Assembly: GCA_046262315.1 (NCBI GenBank) | Contig: JBHEMZ010000033.1 | Coordinates: 1 to 43,509 of the forward strand | DNA length: 43,509 nt | Direction: 5' to 3' | Source: JACVRM01 sp046262315 | Lineage (GTDB): Bacteria > Actinomycetota > Thermoleophilia > Gaiellales > Gaiellaceae | In this document: piece after piece, positions 1-6,986 of the stretch | Layout: each line of letters starts with the position of its first letter | How positions within the stretch are numbered: position 1 is the stretch's first letter | Program-made: the position numbers and the translations under genes | The notes under the pieces: model-generated | Databases searched by the model: none | What the model saw: the letters and a program-made list of their open reading frames with translations, nothing else | What the model was told of the DNA's origin: nothing

Positions 1-2
1 AG

Positions 3-128
3 AAGTGCCGCGCGATCCTCGTCCGCTACGACAAGAAGGCGCGCAACTACCGCGGGCTGCTCCAGCTCGCCTGTGCACTCCTGTGGTACCGGCGCCTACA
101 CCGGCTCAAGGAGGTGCAGGCCTTTTGA
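3..128 (+). CDS. IS5-family transposase, C-terminal end (cut by window edge)
   Basis: An open frame enters from the left edge and ends at TGA 126-128. Its 41 residues include KCRAILVRYDKKARNY followed by LLQLACALLWYRRL, the typical last helix of IS5-group DDE transposases, which carry out cut-and-paste movement of the element. The catalytic residues lie outside the window, so whether the gene is intact cannot be judged. No terminal inverted repeat is obvious in the few bases after the stop; the next gene ends at 137 on the other strand, so any right IS end would be very short or inside that gene. Confidence 0.75.
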   Translation, partial: KCRAILVRYDKKARNYRGLLQLACALLWYRRLHRLKEVQAF

Positions 129-136
129 GATAGTCA

Positions 137-874
137 CTAAGCCAGCAGGGAGTAGCCGCCGTCGACGACGAGAGTCTGGCCGCGCACCATCTCGGCGCCC
201 GGCGAACACAGGAAGGCGACTGCGTCGGCGATGTCTTCCGGCTCGACCATACGGCCGGCGGGCGTGCGGCGCTTCGCCGCCCCGACCATGTCCTCGCGGT
301 TCGGGAAGTGCTGGAGCGCATCCGTCTCGACGACGCCTCCGGAGACGGCGTTCACGCGGATCCCGCGCGGGGCGAGCTCCACGGCGAGGTAGCGCACGAG
401 CGACTCTAGTGCCGCCTTCGAGGTGCCGACGAGCACGTAATTGTCGAGCACCCGCGTCGAGCCGAGGCTGGAGATGCCGACGATCGAGCTTCCCACGGGC
501 ATGCGCGGCACAGCGGCTTGCGCGAGCGACAGCAGTGCGCGCGCGTTTGCGGACAGCGTCCAGTCCCAGTGCTTGTCCTCGACCTCGAGCGCAGGGCGGA
601 TCACGCCGGTCGCCGCGTTGTGCACCAGAGCGTCGAGAGGAGGCAGCTCGGCGACCTCGCGCAGCACCCGCTTGGAGGTGATGTTGCCGCGCACGAGGGT
701 CGGCTCGGCACCACGCTCCCGCAGCTCCTCGGCGGTCTGATCGGCGGCCCGGTCGTTGCGCAGGTAGCCGATGGCGACCCGGTCGGCGCCGAGTTCGGCG
801 AAGCGCAACGCGATTGCCCGGCCGATGCCGCGCGAGCCCCCCGTCACGAAGACGGAGGCGCCGTCGAACCTCAT
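137..874 (-). CDS. fabL: FabL-like enoyl-[acyl-carrier-protein] reductase (SDR family)
   Basis: A 245-residue short-chain dehydrogenase. The nucleotide-binding motif TGGSRGIG is at residues 11-18 and NAATG follows near 86-90. The catalytic pair is Tyr146-x6-Lys153, the spacing of enoyl-ACP reductases rather than the Tyr-x3-Lys of ordinary SDRs. The stretches SKAALESLVRYLAVEL, NAVSGGVVETDALQHFPNRE and RGQTLVVDGGYSLL closely match Bacillus FabL as I remember it. The expected role is NADPH-dependent reduction of enoyl-ACP in the last step of fatty-acid elongation. The start at 874 is chosen because its ATG overlaps the TGA of the upstream gene (ATGA); an in-frame start at 898 would add eight alanine/proline-rich residues. 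Other 2-enoyl thioester reductases of this clade remain possible. Confidence 0.82.
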   Translation of the reverse strand: MRFDGASVFVTGGSRGIGRAIALRFAELGADRVAIGYLRNDRAADQTAEELRERGAEPTLVRGNITSKRVLREVAELPPLDALVHNAATGVIRPALEVEDKHWDWTLSANARALLSLAQAAVPRMPVGSSIVGISSLGSTRVLDNYVLVGTSKAALESLVRYLAVELAPRGIRVNAVSGGVVETDALQHFPNREDMVGAAKRRTPAGRMVEPEDIADAVAFLCSPGAEMVRGQTLVVDGGYSLLA

Positions 875-1146
875 CGCCGCGGCGGGAGGGGCTCCCACTC
901 GGGGGCCGAGCTCGGGATCGTCTCCCAGCCGATGCGCGAGCGGGGCTCCCTCGACGCGTCGCGGGCGGTGGACGACGCGTGGCCGAGCCGCTCGAGCATC
1001 ACCATCTGCTCCTCGCCGTAGCGGCGGACCTCGTCGTCGCCGTCGAGTCTCTCGATCAACTCGTGCACCCGGGCGCGGAGCTGGAACGCGAAGTGCGGGG
1101 TGGCGGGCCCGACGAGCACGTCGATGTCATCCTTCGTCGGCGGCAC
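871..1146 (-). CDS. Small hypothetical protein co-transcribed with fabL
   Basis: A 91-residue soluble protein starting at GTG and overlapping the fabL start by ATGA, so the two are very likely translated from one mRNA. The first half (DVLVGPATPHFAFQLRARV, then HELIERLDGDDEVRRYGEEQ) looks like a folded, helical, charged domain; the C-terminal third is rich in Arg, Ser and Pro. No signal peptide, membrane segment or metal motif is visible, and I do not recognise the family. A TAGCCT hexamer six bases before the GTG and the absence of a Shine-Dalgarno sequence point to a leaderless transcript. Confidence 0.65.
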   Translation of the reverse strand: MPPTKDDIDVLVGPATPHFAFQLRARVHELIERLDGDDEVRRYGEEQMVMLERLGHASSTARDASREPRSRIGWETIPSSAPEWEPLPPRR

Positions 1147-1152
1147 GGGGGG

Positions 1153-1158
1153 AGGCTA
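1153..1158 (-). promoter_or_regulatory. -10 hexamer TAGCCT, leaderless start of the 871-1146 gene
   Basis: On the minus strand TAGCCT is followed by six C residues and then the GTG at 1146. A TANNNT hexamer at this distance puts the transcription start at or next to the start codon. No clear -35 element is seen. Confidence 0.5.
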
Positions 1159-1230
1159 ACCGGTCCGGGCCGCGCCAGCGGTCTCCTGCCGAGCCGACTC
1201 CGCAGCGCGGGCGCCTGGCCCGGAGCCCAG

Positions 1231-1248
1231 CCCCCACCAGGGTGGGGG
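1231..1248. repeat. GC-rich inverted repeat in divergent intergenic region
   Basis: CCCCCACC and GGTGGGGG, perfect 8-bp arms two bases apart, lie in the 272-base region between the divergent 871-1146 gene and the EamA gene. No T-run follows, so this is not a typical terminator; it could be a regulator site or a transcript-end structure. Apart from this and the 1258-1273 palindrome I see no gene in 1147-1418. Confidence 0.45.
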
Positions 1249-1257
1249 GACCCGCGG

Positions 1258-1273
1258 ACCCCTATGGAGGGGT
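1258..1273. promoter_or_regulatory. Palindrome ACCCCT-N4-AGGGGT, operator candidate
   Basis: Perfect 6-bp arms flank a 4-base centre. The G/C-tract palindrome resembles operators of the CsoR/FrmR/RcnR class, but no such regulator is encoded here, so the resemblance is only suggestive. It lies about 130-145 bases upstream of the EamA start. Confidence 0.3.
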
Positions 1274-1404
1274 AGCAGGAAAAGCGTCACGCGTCTGTCA
1301 CAGAGCTGTACCGGAAGTGTGAAACCTGCGAGGGGCGGTCCGGCGCAATCGGGACGCGCGGTTAAACCCGGCGCATCTTCAAGGAGCGCCGCGTCGCGAA
1401 GGCT

Positions 1405-1410
1405 TACTCT
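1405..1410 (+). promoter_or_regulatory. -10 hexamer TACTCT before the EamA gene
   Basis: TACTCT lies eight bases before the ATG at 1419, with no Shine-Dalgarno in between, which fits a leaderless or near-leaderless transcript. Confidence 0.45.
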
Positions 1411-1418
1411 CGCGCGCC

Positions 1419-2318
1419 ATGCGTCGGCCGACCACCGTCGAGGTGATGCTGCTCACGACCGTCGTCCTGTGGGCGCTGAACCTCACGGTCAGCCGGTACC
1501 TGCTGACGCACGGCTTCGCACCGCTCGCGTACTCGACCCTCCGCTACGGGATTGCGGCCGCGCTCTTCGTCGTGCTCACGATCGCTCTCGAGCGCACGCT
1601 GCGAATCGCGCGCCGTGACCTCCTGCTTGTAGGCGCGGCGGCGGCGCTGCTCTTCCTCAACCAGCTCGGCTTCGTGTTCGCGCTCGAGCGCACAACCGCC
1701 TCGACGGTCGGCCTGATACTCGGCGCCACACCCGTGTTCGCCGCGCTGATCGGCCTGACCGCCGGGCTCGAACGCGTGGGCGGCCGTTTCTGGCTCGCCA
1801 CGGGCGTCTCGTTCGCCGGCGTGGCCCTCGTCGCGACGGGAGCGGGCGAGCTCTCCGGAGACGTGGCGGGAAACTTGCTGGCCGTCGTCACGGCCGTGAC
1901 GTGGGCCGGTTACTCCGTGCTCATCACTCCGCTGATGCAGCGGTACTCGCCCTACCGGGTCAGCGCGCTCGTGCTCGTCACGACGGAGGCGGCGCTCTCC
2001 GTCGCCGGAGGCCCTCAGACGGCGGACCAGGAGCTCGCGCTCGGCTGGTGGGTCTGGCTGCTCTTCGCCTTCGCCGTGCTCGGCCCGCTCGTACTGACGA
2101 ATGTGCTCTGGTTCCGCTCACTGCACCGCATCGGGGCCGCCCGCGCGACGCTCGCCGCCAACCTCCAGCCGTTCGTGGCGGTCGTCTTCGCCGTCGTGCT
2201 GCTCGCGGAGACGATCACGCTGATGCAGCTCGCGGGCGGCTCGCTGATCGCGGCCGGGATTGCACTGGCGCGCCGGCGGCCCGCCCGCGTCGCCGCGGCG
2301 CCCGAGTCGCGGCGATAA
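1419..2318 (+). CDS. EamA/DMT-family transporter
   Basis: A 299-residue, very hydrophobic protein with about ten predicted membrane helices in two homologous halves of five, the drug/metabolite transporter layout. Typical features are WALNLTVSRYLL near the start of the first half, GATPVFAALIG in the middle, VTWAGYSVL opening the second repeat and LQPFVAVVFAVVLLAETIT near the end. Members export amino acids, metabolites or drugs; the substrate cannot be read from sequence. The tail is Arg/Ala rich and cytoplasmic. hppD starts ten bases after its stop codon and may be read through from it, although hppD also appears to have its own -10 hexamer. An aromatic-compound substrate would be a guess from this neighbourhood. 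Confidence 0.85.
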   Translation: MRRPTTVEVMLLTTVVLWALNLTVSRYLLTHGFAPLAYSTLRYGIAAALFVVLTIALERTLRIARRDLLLVGAAAALLFLNQLGFVFALERTTASTVGLILGATPVFAALIGLTAGLERVGGRFWLATGVSFAGVALVATGAGELSGDVAGNLLAVVTAVTWAGYSVLITPLMQRYSPYRVSALVLVTTEAALSVAGGPQTADQELALGWWVWLLFAFAVLGPLVLTNVLWFRSLHRIGAARATLAANLQPFVAVVFAVVLLAETITLMQLAGGSLIAAGIALARRRPARVAAAPESRR

Positions 2319-2321
2319 GAT
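2316..2321 (+). promoter_or_regulatory. -10 hexamer TAAGAT before hppD, overlapping the EamA stop
   Basis: The hexamer shares TAA with the upstream stop codon and lies seven bases before the ATG at 2329. No Shine-Dalgarno is present in those bases, so hppD may be made from its own leaderless mRNA. Confidence 0.45.
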
Positions 2322-2328
2322 TCGCAGC

Positions 2329-3423
2329 ATGTCCGGCGATTTCATGCCACTCGACGGCTGGGACCACCTCGAGCTGTGGGTGGGCAACGCGAAGCAGGCG
2401 GCCTACTACTACGAGCACGCCTTCGGGTTCCGGCGCACCGCCTATGCGGGCCCGGAGACGGGCGTTCGCGACCGCGCCTCGTACGTGCTCGAGCAGGGCG
2501 ACGTCCGTCTCGTCGTCACGAGCGGTCTGCGGCGCGATTCCGCGGTGTGCGAGTTCGCGTATCTCCACGGCGACGGCGTCAAGGACATCGCGCTGCAGGT
2601 GCCGGACGCGCGCGAGGCCTACCGCGAGGCAGTCCAGCGCGGCGCCCGCGGCATCGCGGAGCCGCACTGGGTGGACGACGAGTCGGGCCGGGTCGAGCTC
2701 GCGTCTATCGGGACATACGGCGACGTCGTGCACACCTTCGTGAACCGCTCGGAGTACGAGGGCACGTACCTGCCCGGCTACCTGGCTCAGGCGTCCAACG
2801 GCGCCGACACGGGCGTCGGCCTCAAGGCGATCGACCACGTCGTCGGCAACGTCGAACTCGGCCGCATGAACCACTGGGTCGAGTTCTACGAGCGCGTCTT
2901 CGGCATGACTGAGATGAAGCACTTCTCGGACGAGGACATCGCCACCGAGTACTCGGCCCTGATGTCGAAGGTGATGACGGACGGCGAGGGCAAGATCAAG
3001 TTCCCGATCAACGAGCCCGCCGAGGGCAAGCGCAAGAGCCAGATCGAGGAGTACCTCGAGTTCAATCACGGCCCCGGCTCGCAGCACATCGCCATGTCGA
3101 CGACGAACATCGTCGAGACCGTGGAGGCCCTGCAGCGGCGCGGCGTCCCGTTCTTGAACACGCCGGAGGCGTACTACGACGAGACGCCCGATCGCGTGGG
3201 CGAGATCGATGAGTCGTGGGCGGATCTCAAGCGGCTGCGCATCCTCGCCGACCGCGACGACGACGGCTACCTGCTGCAGATCTTCACGAAGACGGCGCAG
3301 GACCGGCCTACGCTCTTCTTCGAGGTGATCGAGCGCCACGGCGCGCGCGGCTTCGGCGACGGCAACTTCAAGGCGCTGTTCGAGGCCATTGAGCGCGAGC
3401 AGGCACTGCGCGGCAACCTCTGA
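2329..3423 (+). CDS. hppD: 4-hydroxyphenylpyruvate dioxygenase
   Basis: A 364-residue protein with two VOC-fold halves (WDHLELWVGN at 11-20, IDHVVGNVELG from 168). It converts 4-hydroxyphenylpyruvate to homogentisate in tyrosine catabolism. The non-haem iron triad is in place: His170, His253 (in GSQHIAMST) and Glu332 (in LFFEVIER). Length is normal for the family. The ATG at 2329 is chosen over an in-frame upstream start at 2260, which would overlap the EamA gene and add 23 unrelated residues. The next enzyme, homogentisate dioxygenase, is encoded at 17.9-19.1 kb rather than beside it. No fumarylacetoacetase is seen in the window. Confidence 0.95.
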   Translation: MSGDFMPLDGWDHLELWVGNAKQAAYYYEHAFGFRRTAYAGPETGVRDRASYVLEQGDVRLVVTSGLRRDSAVCEFAYLHGDGVKDIALQVPDAREAYREAVQRGARGIAEPHWVDDESGRVELASIGTYGDVVHTFVNRSEYEGTYLPGYLAQASNGADTGVGLKAIDHVVGNVELGRMNHWVEFYERVFGMTEMKHFSDEDIATEYSALMSKVMTDGEGKIKFPINEPAEGKRKSQIEEYLEFNHGPGSQHIAMSTTNIVETVEALQRRGVPFLNTPEAYYDETPDRVGEIDESWADLKRLRILADRDDDGYLLQIFTKTAQDRPTLFFEVIERHGARGFGDGNFKALFEAIEREQALRGNL

Positions 3424-3474
3424 TCGTCGTTTAACCACCTCTGTAGCGCGGAATGCAGTTGCGCACGAACGGGG

Positions 3475-4110
3475 GTGAGGATGACGACCACTGAAACAGA
3501 GACCCGCCAGGCCGCACAGTTCCTGCTCGTGGTTGCGTTGTCGAGCGGTGAGACGATGCATGCGCGGGCCGGCTCCGATGCGGAATCGGCTCGGAGCGAG
3601 CTCGTCGCGATGCAACGGCGCCTCGAGAGCGAGACGTTCGTCCGCATCGGCGACGACACCATCGTGCGCAGCCAGGAGGTTCGCTCAGTGCAGCTGCACG
3701 AGGACGAACCGGGATTCATCGACACGATCAAGGATCGGATCGGAGGAAAGCACATGAGCTCGTACGACACAGAGCACGACGATCGGCAGACCGCGACGTA
3801 CGCTGCGCCCGCGCCTGCGGGGGCGCGCCGGCACAACCGCGAGGAGCCTGGCGTGGTGGACCAGTACTTCGGCTACGGGCGCCGGCCCTGGACCGAGACC
3901 AAGCCGTTCTTCCTGACGAGCGAGTTCCTCGCCTTCGTCCTGGGCGTGGCCGGCGTTCTGATCGCAGCGGGCCTGGCCGACAACTTCGACGCGCCCCGCG
4001 CGTGGGTCGTAGTCGGCGTGATCACAGCGGCCTACATCCTCAGCCGTGGCATCGCCAAGGCGGGGACGCGCGAGCCGAATCCGCAGCATTTCGCCGGCCC
4101 TCGCGGCTGA
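3475..4110 (+). CDS. Hypothetical two-part protein with C-terminal membrane domain
   Basis: An open frame of 211 codons that looks like two joined parts. Residues 1-93 form a small soluble region (QFLLVVALSSGETMHARAG, then VRIGDDTIVRSQEVRSVQL). Residues 94-211 begin with their own ATG at 3754, have an acidic start, the stretch VDQYFGYGRRPWTETKPFF, two membrane helices (about 150-170 and 176-193) and a short basic tail. A strong GGAGG at 3742-3746 sits seven bases before the ATG at 3754, so the membrane part may be translated alone; as I recall it, that part is a conserved stand-alone family in Thermoleophilia. The first start could be GTG 3475 or ATG 3481. Function unknown. Confidence 0.7.
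   Translation: MRMTTTETETRQAAQFLLVVALSSGETMHARAGSDAESARSELVAMQRRLESETFVRIGDDTIVRSQEVRSVQLHEDEPGFIDTIKDRIGGKHMSSYDTEHDDRQTATYAAPAPAGARRHNREEPGVVDQYFGYGRRPWTETKPFFLTSEFLAFVLGVAGVLIAAGLADNFDAPRAWVVVGVITAAYILSRGIAKAGTREPNPQHFAGPRG
3742..3756 (+). promoter_or_regulatory. Internal ribosome binding site and second start codon
   Basis: GGAGG at 3742-3746, a 7-base spacer and ATG at 3754-3756, in frame inside the 3475-4110 gene. It is one of the best Shine-Dalgarno sequences in the window, so a separate 118-residue membrane product is plausible. Confidence 0.5.
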
Positions 4111-4241
4111 GGCGCCGAGGGAGGCACCGGCGCCCGGATGAGCCCGGGCGACTCATTCGGGCGTCGGTCGTTCAGGCCATCGAGAACGCAGTCACGCGAG
4201 CGTGAAGCGGCGGTGGGTGGGGAATGCCCGCGGCCGATCGA

Positions 4242-4247
4242 TATTCT
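4242..4247 (+). promoter_or_regulatory. -10-like hexamer TATTCT upstream of a damaged gene
   Basis: TATTCT fits the TANNNT pattern seen elsewhere next to start codons. Five bases later the reading frame of the damaged secreted-protein gene has GGG (4253) where a start codon might be expected, which suggests but does not prove a lost GTG start. Otherwise 4111-4252 shows no gene. Confidence 0.25.
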
Positions 4248-4252
4248 GACTC

Positions 4253-6128
4253 GGGGGTCCGGCGATCCGCCGCGGCTGGCATAGCAAAGGGCTGTTGCTC
4301 ATTGGCTTGAGCGTTGCGACGACCGCGCTCCTCACCGGCGGCGCCACCACCCCGGCACCCGCACGCGCGGCCGGGCCTGCATTTGCGCCGGGCGACCTCC
4401 TCGTGATCCGGCAGCAGGTTCCGCCCCGCTTCCTGTACGTGGCTTCGGGCGGACGGGACCCTCGTTCGCACTCTCGAGGGGGCGTACACGTATCCGGCCG
4501 CAGTCGCATTCGCGCCGACCGGCACGCCGTATGTCGCCTGGCAGGGCGGCACCGTCCGACGATATGACCAGGAGGGTAACCGTGCGGGGAGTCTTGGATC
4601 GCTGCCCGAACCGTTCGTCATCCGGTCGCTGGCCACCCATAGCGGCGGAGACATTTTTCTCGCCGCTTCACAGGGGGCGGCCACCGGGATCTACCGTCTC
4701 GAGCCGAACGGCGTACTCAAGAACCCGTTCACTCTCCGCGGCGACGTCGTCGACGTCGACATTGCCGCCGATGGATGTTCCCTGTTCTACGTGCTCGACA
4801 CCGGGACCGTGCGCTGGGTGGATGCCTGCGTCCCAGGCGGCGGAACGCCACGGCACGCGCCGGGTACGCCCGCGGCGGGGGTGCGCCTGCTGCCGGACGG
4901 CACCATGCTCGTCGTCAGCAGGATCGACTCGATCGTCCGGCGTGTCGCCGGCGACGGCCGGGTCCTGCGGCGCTACGCGGCATCGCTCGGCCGCCGGTGG
5001 ACGGCGATTGACCTCGCACCGGACGCCGGGAGCTTCTGGCTCGCGGACGGTGGCGACATCTACAGGCTGGATCTCGCCTCGGGCACGGTTCTCCAGGGGC
5101 CGCTTCGAATCCCGCTGACAGACTCGATCCGGGACCTCGCGGTACGCGACGCTCCGAACGGCACAGCGCCCGTCGTCACGGAGAGGCCGGCGCCCGACGC
5201 GCTCGACATCGACGGGGTTCACCCGCTCACGGACGAGGTGCTCTTCGGATTGCGAAACGCGCCCGAGCAGCCGGCCAACCCCTGCGAGAGCGGTGCGGCC
5301 GGAACGGGCCGCTACAGCGCGTCAGGCCGGGCCGTTGGGCCGTACGCAGGTTCGTTCGACGCGAGTGGGATGGTTCGTTTCGGCCCGGCAGCCGCGGCTT
5401 CGCTCGGCCTGCTCGGGCTGGATGCAGGGCCGGTCGACTTCCCGGGCGGAACGTTCGAGATCACTACCGGTGCGGCGAGAGTGCGCGGCCGTCTTACGTT
5501 GCCGAAGCGCCTCGGGGCGCACAATCGCGCCGCGTGCGCAGTCTTCCGCGGCAGGACGTTCCCCTTCTCGCCCGTGTATCCGCCGGATTACGCGCTGAGC
5601 GGATAGTTCTTCGGCGTCGACGCTCGAGGGCTTCGCTACGAGGCGGCCATCGAAAAAGGGAAGCGGCTGTACGCCGACCGCGGAATCGCCCAGCTTTTCA
5701 CCGACGAGTACCGCCTCGTGGACCGAAACGGCGCGCCTGCGGGAGCGTCTGCCCGGTACACCCACGCCTGGACGTCCGAACTCTTCGGTGTGACCGATCG
5801 GTTCGCGCGGCCCGCGCAGCGCCGGGCTCACACGGCAGGCTTCACCCGTACGACGAATGCAGTGGAGCTCGTCGTCCGCTGGAAGGACGCGCGCGACCGG
5901 TTCGATGTCAGCGGGATCCGGCCGGTCGACACCGTGCGGTCGGCGCGCTGGTTCCAGGCCGCGCGGAAGTTGAAGCCGCGCCTGCGTGTGCAGATCACCA
6001 GGGGACGGCGGATGGTGAAGGTGCGCATCACGAAGCTCAAGCCGCGGCGCATTGCCTTCACGGTGAGGGCGACGCGACTACACGGAGGCGGCGAGGCGTG
6101 CACAGATGTCCGTCGTGTTCGAGGATAG
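4253..6128 (+). pseudogene. Secreted beta-propeller-like protein, broken by a frameshift and an in-frame stop
   Basis: Three open segments read as one protein. The first (to about 4450) gives a signal-like stretch, LLLIGLSVATTALLTGG then PAPARA, and continues to FLYVAS. A one-base surplus (or two-base loss) at about 4447-4452 moves the frame to DGTLVRTLEGAYTYPAAVAF, which then gives repeated short beta-strand units typical of propeller-type repeats. TAG at 5604-5606 interrupts it, yet the same frame stays open after it (FFGVDARGLRYEAAIEKGK) to the TAG at 6126-6128. The last 110 residues contain KLKPRLRVQI and KLKPRRIAFTVRATR and are clearly related to the C-terminus of the VHL-domain protein at 16062-17825. 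No ATG or GTG start fits; TTG 4295 is the only near candidate and would give a signal peptide without a basic n-region. Real decay is likely, sequencing error possible. Confidence 0.75.
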
Positions 6129-6260
6129 GCCGATGACCATGCGATCACGGCGGCCGGCTCGCTGATCGGGGCCGAGCTGATCCGCGCGCCCGCGCGCCAG
6201 GCCGCGTCGCTCGGCGAGGTCGGCCACCGCCCCTGGCCGCTTCCGCCTGGACGCTGGGTT

Positions 6261-6986
6261 TTGGGCCAGACCTGGGAAGACCTGCTTTTCGCGCACTGGC
6301 GTCTTCCGGAATCGGCACTGCGCGCCCTGGTTCCGGCGGAGCTCGAGCTCGACCGCTTCGGTGGCGAGACCTGGGTCGGCATCACGCCGTTTCGCATGAC
6401 CGGCGTGCGACTGCGCGGCACGCTCCCGGTGCCCGGGCTCTCGGCGTTCCCCGAGCTGAACGTGCGTACGTACGTGACGGACGGACGCAGGCCCGGCATC
6501 TTCTTCTTCAGCCTTGACGCCGGCAGTACAGCGGCGGTCGCGGCAGCCCGGCGCTTCTACCGGCTGCCGTACTTTCGGGCCCGTATGTCGGCGCGGAAGC
6601 GCGGTTCAAGCATCGTCTACGCCAGCCGCCGAACCGAGCCGGGCGCGCACCTGCGGGCGTTCGGGGCCAGCTATCGCCCCGTCGGCGAGGTGTTCCACGC
6701 GGAGCCGGGCACGATCGAGCACTTCCTGACGGAGCGCTATTGCCTCTACACCTTCGAGGGCCGGCTGCTGCTGCGGGCGGAGATCCACCACGCGCTTTGG
6801 CCGCTTCAGCCGGCTGAGGCGGAGATCGAGGAGAACACGATGCCGCCGCGGCCGATCGAGCTCGACGGCGAGCCGCTCCTGCACTTCGCGCGCCGCCAGG
6901 ACGTGGTCGTCTGGCCGCTCGAGTCGGCGGACGGGAAGTCTTTGACGGCCGCGGCCGCTCCGGTTCAGGCCGTGGCGGAGCAGTGA
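6261..6986 (+). CDS. DUF2071 (YqjF-like) family protein, start uncertain
   Basis: A 241-residue protein from TTG 6261. QTWEDLLFAHWRLP at its start, WVGITPFRMTGVRLRG, FPELNVRTYVTDG and the later FEGRLLLRAEIHH are typical of DUF2071, a family with an acetoacetate-decarboxylase-like fold and no firm function. The frame is open back to 6129 and encodes GHRPWPLPPGRWV just before the TTG, which also looks like family sequence, so the real protein probably begins earlier. However, no ATG, GTG or TTG lies in frame between 6129 and 6261. Either a rare start codon (CTG or ATC) is used, or the 5' end is damaged like the preceding gene. Its stop abuts the stop of the convergent kinase gene. Confidence 0.75.
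   Translation: MGQTWEDLLFAHWRLPESALRALVPAELELDRFGGETWVGITPFRMTGVRLRGTLPVPGLSAFPELNVRTYVTDGRRPGIFFFSLDAGSTAAVAAARRFYRLPYFRARMSARKRGSSIVYASRRTEPGAHLRAFGASYRPVGEVFHAEPGTIEHFLTERYCLYTFEGRLLLRAEIHHALWPLQPAEAEIEENTMPPRPIELDGEPLLHFARRQDVVVWPLESADGKSLTAAAAPVQAVAEQ

Noticed and set aside
2215..3615. 466-codon open frame opposite hppD
   Set aside because: Antisense of hppD, whose iron triad is clear on the plus strand.
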